The notes under the pieces are model-generated. The model was given only the letters and a program-made list of their open reading frames with translations, had not been told where the DNA came from and ran no database searches. Both the position numbers and the translations under genes were made by a program. 64,000 nt of DNA from NCBI GenBank assembly GCA_025993795.1, contig JAMQHL010000070.1, positions 1 through 64,000 of the forward strand. Direction: 5' to 3'. Of the stretch, positions 32,491 to 41,500 are shown piece after piece (the first letter of the stretch is position 1; each line of letters starts with the position of its first letter). The DNA is from Planctomycetota bacterium (GTDB taxonomy: Bacteria; Planctomycetota; UBA8742; UBA2392).

Positions 32491-34905
32491 TCACCCGCCG
32501 CGGCGCTGCAACTCGAACTCCATATCCTTGCGCTCGGCTTCATCGATGCCGCTTGTTTCCCATTGTTCAAGCCAGAAGCGGGCAAGGCCCAGCCGGTTGC
32601 GGTCCAGCGCAATGCGCGCCAGCGCCCGGCATGCATGGGCCTTCAGGGCGTTGGCTGGCTTGCTGTCAGCATCGATGGCAAGCACTGCCTGGGCGCGTCC
32701 GAAAGCCTCGCCAAGCAGGCGCTCTGCGTAAAGCGTGTCTTTGCCTGCCTTGTCAACCAGACTGACGCCCTCTTCAAGCAGCCCCTTGATCAGCACCGCA
32801 CGCGACTCTTCTTTCAGGGCGGCAAGGCGCAACTCGCGGATCTTCCCGGCGTAGGTCGCTACGTTTTCAATGCCCCTGTTGGCGCGCTCGTCGGACTCGT
32901 CTACAGCCAGAACTTTCTGGAAAAGCTGTTTGGCTTCGTCCAGTTTTGCCTCGGCTTTCCCAAACTCCTTCGCTGCGGCGTGAGCCTCCCACTTGCCAAG
33001 CTCAACCTCGGCTGTGTCGTTCAGGCCGAGCACTCGCTGCTCGTCCAGCTTCTTCATGTACCACAACGTGCCGAGGACACCCCCGACCACCAGCGCGATC
33101 ATCAGGATTACACCCGCAACTTCCTTCTTGTTGCGAACGATCCATTTCATCAGCAGGCGCAGCGGCGAGTAATCGACCGAGCCCATGGCCCGGCCCTCGG
33201 TGAAGTTGCGGACGTTCTCGGACAGTTCTTTGACTGACTTGGGGCGCGCCTCAAGCTCTTTCTCAAGGCACAGCAGCGCCAGTCGCTCAAGCTCTGCCGG
33301 GATTTCCAGCTCCGGGTTGCGCTGGCTGGGCTTGACCGGTGTCAGTTCGCGCACCTGCTCAAGGACTTCGTCGCTGGATTTGCCGGTCCAGGGCGAGCGC
33401 AGGCACAGCATTTCGTACAGAATCACGCCCATGCTGAAGATGTCGGTCGGCGGGCCGATCGCATCCAGGTCGCCACGAGCTTGCTCGGGCGACATGTAGC
33501 TTGGCGTGCCGATGACGCTGCCCATCATCGTGTGCACAGCGCCGTGGTCGAGGCGGTCGGTCATCACGACGCCGCTGTCATCATCGCTGACAAACTCGCG
33601 GCCAACGACCTTGGCAACACCCCAGTCCATGACCTGCACTTCGCCGAACTTCCCGACCATGATGTTGGCCGGCTTGAGGTCGCGGTGGATCACGCCGCGG
33701 TTGTGCGCAAAGCTCATGCCCTCGCAGATCTTGATGAAGATGTCGAGCAGCTTCAGCAGCGGGTACTCGCGGCGCACGTCGCGATTGCCCTCACGCAGCT
33801 TCAGCAGGATCTCAGCAAGGCTCAGGCCTTCAACGTACTTCATGGTGAAGTACAGGTTGCCGGCGCCGTCTACGCCCATTTCGTGAACGGGCACAATGTT
33901 CGGATGTTCGAGCTGGCCCGTGATCTGGGCCTCTTCCAGAAAGCGTTCTACCACGTCGCGGCGGCCCAGAAGTTCCTTGCGCAGCACCTTCAAAGCCACG
34001 CTGCGGCGCAGCTCCGTGTCTTCGACTTCGAGCACCTTGCCCATGCCGCCGCGGGCGATTTCGCGCACAACCACATAGCGCTTGCGGTCGGCGGTCGCGT
34101 CGGGTTGAAACTGGGCCAGCGACGACTGCATCTTGTCACTGATCAGCTTCACCCCGTCGCCCAACTCCATCTGCTCGCGCACCTGTGCAATTGTCATGTT
34201 GCTGCCGGCGATGATCGTGCCGGCGGGTACTTCTTTGCCCACGTCGCCCACGGCATCGCTGTCGTCATGCAGCGACCAACCGGCGCCCTTGCTGCCGGTG
34301 GCGCTGCGGTTGGTGGTCTTGCGATTGGTCGTACTGCGGCTGTCTTCTACGTTGCTCGTCGGTTTGTCAGTCGCGCGCTTGGTGCCGCTGTCATTCAGCT
34401 GGCGTGTCGTGGCCTCTTTGGGCCCGGCAGGCGGTGAATCGGGCACCTGGCGGGTCGGCTTCTGTTCGGCCCGCTGTTCAACGTGCCGGCTCGTCTTGCG
34501 ATCGGTGACCTGGGGCTTTGGCGCCTTGGCGGTTGGTGCCTCGTCGGTCCAGTCTGAATCGGGCGCCAGCGTGTTCATGCCGATGTCGTCGCTGTCGTCG
34601 TCCACGGCGACGACGGCGCCTGAACGTGGTCCCTGCTGGCGCCAATTGGGCGCCTCGACGGCGGTCATGTCGGGCGAGGGGCCTGAACTTCCATTGCTGC
34701 TGAATATCTCGAACAGCTGTTCGCCGTGTTCGCGGGTAAAGTGCCCCTTGCGGATTACAAAGGCCGACATGGTGAGGTTTTTCTCAAGAGACTTCTTGCG
34801 TTTGAACTCGGTACGCAAACTCTCGGCCTCAAGGGCCGACAGGTAGTTCCTGCTCTCAAGGTACGTCAGGAACTCGTCGTCGCTGTTTTTGACAGGATCA
34901 GACAT
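32491..34905 (-). CDS. Transmembrane Ser/Thr protein kinase (DWG type)
   Basis: An 804-residue kinase. Residues ~10-70 are a two-helix module (EFLTYLESRNYLSALEAESL). A long disordered, Thr/Lys/Asp-rich linker runs about 75-250. The kinase domain (~277-570) has G-loop ARGGMGKV, Lys306 in VALKVL, catalytic HRDLKPANIM (407-416), and MDWG in place of DFG (426-429). A helix at about 596-616 (VAGVILMIALVVGGVLGTLW) spans the membrane, followed by an exported TPR/coiled region (~630-804). The start ATG at 34905 follows an AGGCAG. It should phosphorylate cytoplasmic targets in response to an envelope signal; the target is unknown. Confidence 0.87.
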   Translation of the reverse strand: MSDPVKNSDDEFLTYLESRNYLSALEAESLRTEFKRKKSLEKNLTMSAFVIRKGHFTREHGEQLFEIFSSNGSSGPSPDMTAVEAPNWRQQGPRSGAVVAVDDDSDDIGMNTLAPDSDWTDEAPTAKAPKPQVTDRKTSRHVEQRAEQKPTRQVPDSPPAGPKEATTRQLNDSGTKRATDKPTSNVEDSRSTTNRKTTNRSATGSKGAGWSLHDDSDAVGDVGKEVPAGTIIAGSNMTIAQVREQMELGDGVKLISDKMQSSLAQFQPDATADRKRYVVVREIARGGMGKVLEVEDTELRRSVALKVLRKELLGRRDVVERFLEEAQITGQLEHPNIVPVHEMGVDGAGNLYFTMKYVEGLSLAEILLKLREGNRDVRREYPLLKLLDIFIKICEGMSFAHNRGVIHRDLKPANIMVGKFGEVQVMDWGVAKVVGREFVSDDDSGVVMTDRLDHGAVHTMMGSVIGTPSYMSPEQARGDLDAIGPPTDIFSMGVILYEMLCLRSPWTGKSSDEVLEQVRELTPVKPSQRNPELEIPAELERLALLCLEKELEARPKSVKELSENVRNFTEGRAMGSVDYSPLRLLMKWIVRNKKEVAGVILMIALVVGGVLGTLWYMKKLDEQRVLGLNDTAEVELGKWEAHAAAKEFGKAEAKLDEAKQLFQKVLAVDESDERANRGIENVATYAGKIRELRLAALKEESRAVLIKGLLEEGVSLVDKAGKDTLYAERLLGEAFGRAQAVLAIDADSKPANALKAHACRALARIALDRNRLGLARFWLEQWETSGIDEAERKDMEFELQRRGG

Positions 34906-35008
34906 TCGTTTCTGCCTGTTACCGATTATCAGTTGCGCGGAATCATACACGCTGGCGCATTGCACAGAGTAGACAAATGTTCCACATCTCACGCACTGCT
35001 TAACTGCG

Positions 35009-37870
35009 TTATCTGCCAGCCGCGAGAAGCTCCGCTATCAGCGCCGCCATTCTGGCGCTGCTAAGGGCGAATGTACGCGTGCGGTCGGCGCGCGCAATGT
35101 TGAACCCGACAACTCGGCCGGAAAGGTCAAGAATCGGGCTGCCCTGCTGGTTTGGCAGTACCACACCGTCGTGCTGGATCACCGGACCCATATGAGTGCA
35201 ACGGTCGTTGATCGGGCCCTTAACATTCGGTCGGCCGCCCCCTGGCGGCGGCGGCGGCGCATCTTCCTCCGCGAGCTGGATGTCAACGTTTACCTCTTTT
35301 CCGCCGCGCTGAAGCACCACGACGATCGTGTCACCAATCTTGCGGGCCTTGACCGCCTCGTCTACGTCGCGCTGCTGGCGGATGTCTCTGCCGTCGACTT
35401 TCAATAGCAATTCGCCGCTCGTGACGCCCGCCAGTTCAGCCGGAGAGCCCGGCTTGACGCCGCCGACCTCGACACCCTTGTCCTGTGGCCGGCAACCGAA
35501 AATGCCAAGCTCCGGCTTGCCTGTACCCTTGCTGGGGGGCGTCTGGCCCATGGCCTGTGCGCGCGGCACGAGAGTAACCTGAAGGTTCAGGCTTTCCTCG
35601 CCGCGTTTGACCGTAAGCGTAATCGTCTCGTCGGATTTGCGGCCGCGGATCATGGCCACGAGGCTGGTCCAATCCGGCACGGGTTGTTCGTTCATGGCAG
35701 TGACGACGTCGCCAACTTTCAAGCCGCCCTTTGCCGCCGGGGAGTCAGGTGTCACCGTCGTGACCTCGGCCCCGCCGGCGACATCGCGAGCGTTGATGCC
35801 CAGGAACGGGCTGTTGGGGTCAGGCGCGCCGCCGATTTTGTCGCTGTCATAAGGCGGCAACGCCACAAACCCGTGCGCCAAAGCTTTGCCGCGGGCATCA
35901 AGGGTCACCAGCATGGTGCCGATCTCTGGGTACTCGGCGCCGGTTTCGCTTGCCTTGAACTCGACAAATCGCGTGAACTTGCGGGCCGCCTTCAGCAACG
36001 CGACGTCATATCGGTCGTTGCGGGCCACCAGCTTGGCTTCAAAGGGGGCTGTGCCGTCCAGCAGCTCAACCTTTTGTGCCGCATCAAGTTGGCTGGCCTT
36101 GGTGACCATGTAACCGTCGGCCGAGATCGCCGTTGCGAATGCCGCCTGCTTGCCGTTCTGACGAATTGGATACACTGCGCCCGCCATGCTCTGGAGCCGG
36201 CTGTCCCACAGTTTCAGCAGGTTGTTGCCCTGCTTCCAGTCCGGCCCCGGCAGCACGCCGCCGCCGGAGTCTCCGCCGCCAAGGTCACCGGTGCCGTAGC
36301 TGAACTTGATCAGCTCTTTGCTGTATCCGCGGCGCACCAGCAACGATGCTTCTTCGGTGCTCGGCACGTTCAGCATGGCGTTTGCAAACTCAAGCGTGCT
36401 GCTGATCTTTGCCTCACCGACCTGTTCGATGATGTCGCCAATCCGCAGGCCCGCGCTGAATGCGAGACCGCCGTCAACCAACTCAATGATCTTGGCGCCG
36501 CCCTGGCCGAACACCTTGGCACCGAACGGCGGAATCATCAGGCTGGCAGTGACGCGCTTGCCTTTGCGGCTGATGCGCAACTCGTCGTCCTTGGTCAGCC
36601 CGCGCTCAATGGCCCACTCGACCCAATCCGACGCACTCTCCAGCTTCTGCATGCCGACGCGCTCAATCACATCGTCCACCTGCAGCCCGGCCGCTTCAGC
36701 GGGCGAGTTCGGGGCCACGTCGTCGATGCGAATCCCGCTGCGGCTTCGCACGCGCAGGCCGATCAGCGGCTTGGCATTGGCGCGGCGGGCCCATGCCAGC
36801 CACTCAATGTAGTCTTTGCGCTGGCGCAGCGGGTCAAGGTCAGAGTCTTTCTCGGCGTGGTCGAGGTCTGCCCAGCCCGCTTCTACACTGCGTTTGAGCG
36901 TTGCGACGGCCTTGGCCGCCATGGCGTCGGCCTCTTTGTCCTTGAGCTCGGCTGCATACAGCGAGTACGCGCATGCCGCATTATACAGCACTTCGGGCGG
37001 GCGCTTGGCAGGCGCAACCAGTTTGTCAAACAGCTCGCACGAGCGTTTGAGCTTGCGGTCCTGCAGCGCCTCAACGGCTTGCTGGTACTCGCGCGGCTCG
37101 GTGCCGGTCAGCGAGCCTTCAGGCGCTTCGCGCATGCCGCTGCCCCACTGCGGGCCGCGCGCGTTGCCGAAGCCCTCTTTGTTCTTGAACTTGGGAAGCA
37201 GCTCTTTGTACAGGTCAACGGGCGTGACGTTGTTTACGCTGACGTTGTTGGTCTGGATGCTCTGGTTGATCGCAATGATCTTGCCGCCCAGGTCAAACAC
37301 CGGTCCACCGGAGTCGCCGCTGATCACCGGCGCGTCGGTCACGATCATGCCGCGGGCATTCTCAGGCACGAGGCAACGGCCGGCGCGCACCACCGCATCA
37401 CGGCCAGGCTCAGGCCCCAGGGGGTGGCCCATCGGAATAATCCACTGGCCCGTCTTGACCTTGCTGCTTTCGCCCAGTTCACAGAACGGCACCTTCTTGC
37501 CGCCCGTGTCGGCCTTGATCAGGCCGTAGTCCATCTTCTCGTGCCAGCCAAACACCTCGGCGGGCAGGCTCTGGCCACCGTAGGTGATGATCGTGCACTT
37601 GGTGCCGACGGCAGTACCGCTGACGTGGCCCGCGGTCGCCACCCAGCCATCGTCCGAGATAAAGCACCCACTGCCGCTGCTGCCCGACATGCGGCACGCC
37701 ACTACCGCCGGACGAACTTTGCGCACCACCTCCTGAATGCGTTTCTGCAAAGACGCAAGGTCTTCGAACTTGCCAACGGGCGCGTCAGGCGCAGACTGTG
37801 CCTGCGGCTGCAACGAAAGCAGCAGCGGCGCCAGCAGCAGGGCAATCAACGGACGGAAGCGGGCCATCAT
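35009..37870 (-). CDS. Exported trypsin-like protease with four PDZ domains
   Basis: A 953-residue secreted protein (signal peptide about 1-27, cleavage near QSA). The first trypsin-like domain (~35-230) has His82 in TAGHV, Asp114 in DYGLIKAD and Ser187 in SGDSGGP. Four PDZ domains follow, at about 370-440, 445-525, 690-765 and 785-855. Between PDZ2 and PDZ3 is a second protease-like N-terminal half (AFATAISADGYMVTKASQL; YDVALLKAA), with its matching C-terminal half only at the very end (VIQHDGVVLPNQQGSPILDLS). The expected GxSGGP serine there is replaced by QQGSP, so that domain should be inactive. A TPR-like region lies at ~255-370. It is followed by the kinase gene on the same strand. Confidence 0.86.
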   Translation of the reverse strand: MMARFRPLIALLLAPLLLSLQPQAQSAPDAPVGKFEDLASLQKRIQEVVRKVRPAVVACRMSGSSGSGCFISDDGWVATAGHVSGTAVGTKCTIITYGGQSLPAEVFGWHEKMDYGLIKADTGGKKVPFCELGESSKVKTGQWIIPMGHPLGPEPGRDAVVRAGRCLVPENARGMIVTDAPVISGDSGGPVFDLGGKIIAINQSIQTNNVSVNNVTPVDLYKELLPKFKNKEGFGNARGPQWGSGMREAPEGSLTGTEPREYQQAVEALQDRKLKRSCELFDKLVAPAKRPPEVLYNAACAYSLYAAELKDKEADAMAAKAVATLKRSVEAGWADLDHAEKDSDLDPLRQRKDYIEWLAWARRANAKPLIGLRVRSRSGIRIDDVAPNSPAEAAGLQVDDVIERVGMQKLESASDWVEWAIERGLTKDDELRISRKGKRVTASLMIPPFGAKVFGQGGAKIIELVDGGLAFSAGLRIGDIIEQVGEAKISSTLEFANAMLNVPSTEEASLLVRRGYSKELIKFSYGTGDLGGGDSGGGVLPGPDWKQGNNLLKLWDSRLQSMAGAVYPIRQNGKQAAFATAISADGYMVTKASQLDAAQKVELLDGTAPFEAKLVARNDRYDVALLKAARKFTRFVEFKASETGAEYPEIGTMLVTLDARGKALAHGFVALPPYDSDKIGGAPDPNSPFLGINARDVAGGAEVTTVTPDSPAAKGGLKVGDVVTAMNEQPVPDWTSLVAMIRGRKSDETITLTVKRGEESLNLQVTLVPRAQAMGQTPPSKGTGKPELGIFGCRPQDKGVEVGGVKPGSPAELAGVTSGELLLKVDGRDIRQQRDVDEAVKARKIGDTIVVVLQRGGKEVNVDIQLAEEDAPPPPPGGGRPNVKGPINDRCTHMGPVIQHDGVVLPNQQGSPILDLSGRVVGFNIARADRTRTFALSSARMAALIAELLAAGR

Positions 37871-37942
37871 GAGCTCCGGTCGTGTGATGAAGGGGCAAGT
37901 GGCACTTTATAGCAGAGCACGGAATACCTCACAGGCAAAACA

Positions 37943-38380
37943 GTGGCCGGCATCTATCTCATACGTCACGCAGAACCCGTTTCTCCTTACACTTCGAGTG
38001 GCAACGATGCCACGCGGCCGCTATCGGCAACGGGTCGCAAGCAAGCCGAAAGCATGGGCCGCCTGCTGAAATCCAGCGGGGCCACAGAATTGCGCTCAGC
38101 CCCCCACCGGCGCTGCGTCGAAACCGCCGAGCTGATTGGCAAGGCCCTGGGCCTGACGCCGGTCCTTGACGAGACACTGCACATTGCCCGGCGCTTTGAG
38201 CTGCCGAGGCTGTCCGGCGTGGCGATCTGGGTAGCCCACAGCAACAACATCCCCGGCGCGCTGGAGTGTGCCGGCATAGACTGCCACGCCTGCGACCACG
38301 CCAGCGCATGGCACATTGAGCAGGACGACAACGGGCAAGTCATTCAGGCCAGATACTTTGAGCCCGACTTGGACGCCTGA
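37943..38380 (+). CDS. Histidine-phosphatase superfamily protein
   Basis: A 145-residue member of the histidine phosphatase (phosphoglycerate mutase-like) superfamily of the short SixA type. It has the phospho-acceptor motif LIRHAEP near the N-terminus, the SAPHRRCVETAELIG substrate/phosphate-contact segment, and a VAHSNN segment carrying the second His. The start is the GTG at 37943, whose codon immediately precedes the conserved AGIYLIRHAE. SixA proteins dephosphorylate His-containing phosphotransfer proteins, but such a target here is not established. It overlaps no neighbour; the enoyl-CoA hydratase-like gene follows. Confidence 0.85.
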   Translation: MAGIYLIRHAEPVSPYTSSGNDATRPLSATGRKQAESMGRLLKSSGATELRSAPHRRCVETAELIGKALGLTPVLDETLHIARRFELPRLSGVAIWVAHSNNIPGALECAGIDCHACDHASAWHIEQDDNGQVIQARYFEPDLDA

Positions 38381-38423
38381 CGTGGCAGCGCATAGGATGC
38401 CAGCCCCAAACAGGAGCAGCCAA

Positions 38424-39191
38424 GTGGCCGGTCTTGATGTGACACTTCGCGACCGCATTGCCACGGTGCAACTGAATTCTCCACCGCGGAACATCCTCAC
38501 GTCTGAACTGCAAACCGCTCTCGCGCAGGCGTTTCGGACACTGCGCACCTCTCGCGGCCACAACGCGGTGATGCTGACCAGTGCATCGGCCGACTTCTCG
38601 GCCGGCGCCGATGTGGCAGAGCACCTGGTGCGCGACAACGTAGAGCGCATGCTCAAAGCCGCCCACGCCCTGATTGCTGAAATTCTGCGACACCCCGTGC
38701 CTGTCGTTGCTTGCGTGCGAGGCAACGCCCTGGGCGGCGGCTTTGAACTGGCGCTGGCGTGCGACCAGATTCTGGCCCAGGCAGAAGCGCGGCTTGGCAC
38801 GCCAGAGATCACGCTGGGCTGCTATCCGCCCGCCGCCACGGTGCTCGCACCGGCAAAACTGCCGGCGCTGCTGGCCCACGAATTGGTGCTGACCGGCCGC
38901 GTGTATGCGGCAAACGAGTTGGCAAGCCGGGGCGCCGGCCTGCAAGTCGTGCCGGACCTGGACGCCGCTGTCGCGGACATGGCAAAGACCTATGCGTCTC
39001 TGCCCTGCGGCCCGTTGGAAGAGGCCACGCGACTGATGCGATGCGGCGCTGCAGAACGCTTCGAGTCCGCAATCGGCAGCCTTGAACAGGCCTATCTTGA
39101 CCGATTGCTGCAAATGCACGATGCAATCGAGGGCCCGCAGGCGTTTCTGGCGAAACGAAAGCCAGCTTGGGACCACTCAAATCTGGAATGA
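38424..39191 (+). CDS. Enoyl-CoA hydratase/isomerase-family protein, dienoyl-CoA hydratase-like
   Basis: A 255-residue crotonase-fold protein. The first oxyanion-hole segment FSAGADVAEHLVRDNVERM, the second GNALGGGFELALACD, and the acid/base-side PEITLGCYPPAATVLAP are visible. The HL(x)DNVERML and cyPP-A pattern resembles cyclohexa-1,5-diene-1-carbonyl-CoA hydratases of anaerobic aromatic degradation; this is a motif resemblance. A GTG start at 38424 is chosen for its GGAGC ribosome-binding site; ATG at 38397 is the alternative. It sits 43 bases after the histidine phosphatase gene. Confidence 0.82.
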   Translation: MAGLDVTLRDRIATVQLNSPPRNILTSELQTALAQAFRTLRTSRGHNAVMLTSASADFSAGADVAEHLVRDNVERMLKAAHALIAEILRHPVPVVACVRGNALGGGFELALACDQILAQAEARLGTPEITLGCYPPAATVLAPAKLPALLAHELVLTGRVYAANELASRGAGLQVVPDLDAAVADMAKTYASLPCGPLEEATRLMRCGAAERFESAIGSLEQAYLDRLLQMHDAIEGPQAFLAKRKPAWDHSNLE

Positions 39192-39267
39192 GACATCACC
39201 GCAAAGGCAGATTATCCGGGGCAGCCGGGCGGTCTTTGCGTTAGAATAGTTGGCAAGGAGAAGGACT

Positions 39268-40914
39268 ATGCGAATCAGCCTGCCATTGGCTGTCCTGTGT
39301 GCGCTGGCACTGGCCTGGGTGACCGGCCCAAGTCTGGCCCAGGACAAAGAGAAAGTTGACAAGCGAGCCCTGTCGGAGGCCTACGGGCCTGTCAAGGCAA
39401 TGATCGCCGACAAGAAGCTCGTGGACGAGACCGTTGCCCAGATCAAGAAGTGCGACGGTCTGCTCGATTACAAAGCCGCCATCGAACTGCTCGGCTTTTT
39501 CGAAGAAACTGACCGCGCTTGGGACTCGGCCGAAGGCGACAAGAACGCCCCGAAAGAATCCAGGGGCCGCCCGGTGAACGCCTACAAGATCGCGACCGCG
39601 ATTCTGGATTGCGTGCGCAAGATGACCTATGCCACTGAGGTCATCAAGTTCGCCGAGGAAGACGATCTCAACAACACAGAGAAGTTCAGCTTGCGCCCGC
39701 GCATGGCCATGCTTGACGCCATCGCTCGCAGCGCCGGCAAAGACGAAGATTGCATGAAGTTCCTGATCGAGTATTGCCGCGACGCCGAAAACAAAGCCGA
39801 CACCGATCTGCGCATACTCGCGATCAACCACCTTGCGGACTACCCCAGCAATACGGAAGTGCCGGTCATCCTGATGGTGGCCCTGAAAGACCGCAGCTGG
39901 CGCATTCGCGACGTGGCCATCGACGCGCTGGCCAAGGTTGCCGGCAAGACCAGTGAAGACCAGATCATCCTGGCACTGATCAACCAGCTTGCTGTCGAGT
40001 CCGGCAAACTGCGCGAGAACCTGCGCAACGCGCTGCGCAAAATCACCGGAGAGCGCCTGGGCACGGACAGCGACGAGTGGAGCGAGTGGTTCAAGAACAA
40101 GAAGCGCAGCGAGCAGGGCCTGCCCGAAAAGAAGGGCGGCGACAAGGGCACGCGCGTCAAGGTGTTCAAGACCGAGAGCTTCAGCGACCGCTACGTGTTC
40201 GTGCTGGATACGTCCGTGTCGATGCTCAAGAAGATCACCGACGAAGAGAAAGAAAAGCTGAAGAAGTCGATCTCGGGCGACGGCGATGACAAAGACCCCC
40301 GCCGGCCGCTCGACTGGAGCCTGATCAACTGCAAGCTCGACCTGGCACGCGAAGAAATGATCCGCAGCCTTGAAGTGATGGACCCTGAGAAGACACGCTT
40401 CACGCTGATCACGTTCGCTGAGAAGATCACCGTATGGAAAGACGAATTGGTGCCCACAGAGCCCAAGATCGTCAACGAAGTTGCAGACTACCTGCGCGCG
40501 ATCAAGGGCGGCAAGACCACCAACATCTGGGGCGCGCTGGACAAGGCATATGACCTGAGCGAGCAGATCGCAGGCGTAGATACCGACAAGCGCAAGCCCA
40601 AGAAACGCGACAAGGTCGTTACCGGCCCCCACCGCGACGAGGCACTGCCTGACACCATCTATCTGTACACAGACGGATGGGCGACCTACGGCAAGTACGC
40701 CGGCGACGACAAGAACTGGCAGAAGTTCAGCCAGGAAGAGAAGTCAAAAATGTACCACGCCATCATGAAGGAAATGAAAGAAGAGCTGAAAGATCGCAAC
40801 CGCGTCTCGCGCATGACCATCCACTGCATCGGCGTGGGTGATCCGCAGGACAACTACACCCTGAAAGACATCGCAAGCATGACGCGCGGCGAATACATCG
40901 CCATCGGCAAGTAG
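39268..40914 (+). CDS. Secreted HEAT-like plus VWA domain protein (copy 3)
   Basis: A 548-residue third paralog of the pair at 12619-15752, located 25 kb away. A signal peptide covers about 1-25 (LPLAVLCALALAWVTGPSLAQ). HEAT repeats run about 60-280, including DRSWRIRDVAIDALAKVAG. A LRKITGERLG ... EWSEWFKNK segment precedes the VWA domain, whose MIDAS is DTSVSM, with later TTNIWGAL and YTDGWAT. A charged, lysine-rich insertion follows the MIDAS. Ribosome-binding site AAGGAGAAGG precedes the ATG at 39268. Function unknown; exported adhesion or assembly role inferred. A strong terminator follows. Confidence 0.82.
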   Translation: MRISLPLAVLCALALAWVTGPSLAQDKEKVDKRALSEAYGPVKAMIADKKLVDETVAQIKKCDGLLDYKAAIELLGFFEETDRAWDSAEGDKNAPKESRGRPVNAYKIATAILDCVRKMTYATEVIKFAEEDDLNNTEKFSLRPRMAMLDAIARSAGKDEDCMKFLIEYCRDAENKADTDLRILAINHLADYPSNTEVPVILMVALKDRSWRIRDVAIDALAKVAGKTSEDQIILALINQLAVESGKLRENLRNALRKITGERLGTDSDEWSEWFKNKKRSEQGLPEKKGGDKGTRVKVFKTESFSDRYVFVLDTSVSMLKKITDEEKEKLKKSISGDGDDKDPRRPLDWSLINCKLDLAREEMIRSLEVMDPEKTRFTLITFAEKITVWKDELVPTEPKIVNEVADYLRAIKGGKTTNIWGALDKAYDLSEQIAGVDTDKRKPKKRDKVVTGPHRDEALPDTIYLYTDGWATYGKYAGDDKNWQKFSQEEKSKMYHAIMKEMKEELKDRNRVSRMTIHCIGVGDPQDNYTLKDIASMTRGEYIAIGK

Positions 40915-40936
40915 CATGCGCACGTGACACCGCAAG

Positions 40937-40968
40937 AGGCCCGGCTGAAACGCCGGGCCTTGGCTTTT
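40937..40968 (+). terminator. Rho-independent terminator after HEAT/VWA copy 3
   Basis: AGGCCCGGC (40937-40945) pairs perfectly with GCCGGGCCT (40952-40960) around TGAAAC. TGGCTTTT follows. It starts 23 bases after the stop codon. Confidence 0.85.
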
Positions 40969-41005
40969 CAACGCGCCAGGCACAGCCATCGGGTAGACTC
41001 AGGCC

Positions 41006-41500
41006 ATGGACCGACGGCAGCAACTGCTGATCCGCAACATCGTGGCCGGCGCGCTGCTGCTTGCACTGATTGTCGCGGTCGCAGCCTGGGCGGGGTTGTT
41101 TGAGGGCGCCGAATCGGATGACGCGCAGATCCGGGGGTTGATCGATCGCGCCCGCGACGAGATCAACGATCACGACTACGATGACTTTCTCAAACTGTGC
41201 GACCTCACACCCGCCGAGCGCGAAGCATGGCTGGGCGCGATTGAGGGCCAGCCGCTATCGAACTTTGTCGTCGTCGACACCCTTGAGCCACGCGGGCTTA
41301 TCAGCGTGCCAGCCGGCGCCACGGAGTACCAGGTTGGCGTAAATGCGATCAGCCATCTTGAAGTGCCCTTCAAGGGCAGCATCCAGGCCGACTCCATCAA
41401 TGGCACGTTCTACTTTGTGAAGGTCGAGGGCCGCTGGCGCATTGACCTCGACAAGTCCGCAGCCACGCTGCCGTATATTCCCAAACCCAAACGGCGTTAG
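41006..41500 (+). CDS. Hypothetical membrane-anchored protein
   Basis: A 164-residue protein with a single N-terminal hydrophobic helix (about 11-28, IVAGALLLALIVAVAAWAG), so it is anchored or secreted. The remainder could form an NTF2/SnoaL-like fold: helices RDEINDHDYDDFLKLCDLTP, then beta strands ending DSINGTFYFVKVEGRWRIDL. That last segment (FYFVKVEGRWRI) resembles the strand pair closing such folds. The call is structural only. Its stop overlaps the convergent mraY stop by 4 bases. It is an orphan of about 160 residues. Confidence 0.6.
   Translation: MDRRQQLLIRNIVAGALLLALIVAVAAWAGLFEGAESDDAQIRGLIDRARDEINDHDYDDFLKLCDLTPAEREAWLGAIEGQPLSNFVVVDTLEPRGLISVPAGATEYQVGVNAISHLEVPFKGSIQADSINGTFYFVKVEGRWRIDLDKSAATLPYIPKPKRR

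Noticed and set aside
35684..37912. A 742-codon plus-strand frame opposite the protease gene
   Set aside because: It has low-complexity arginine/histidine-rich composition and no conserved motif, and the protease on the other strand has clear catalytic motifs.
39241..40632. Long minus-strand frame opposite HEAT/VWA copy 3
   Set aside because: The plus strand has the MIDAS motif, a signal peptide and a strong ribosome-binding site.
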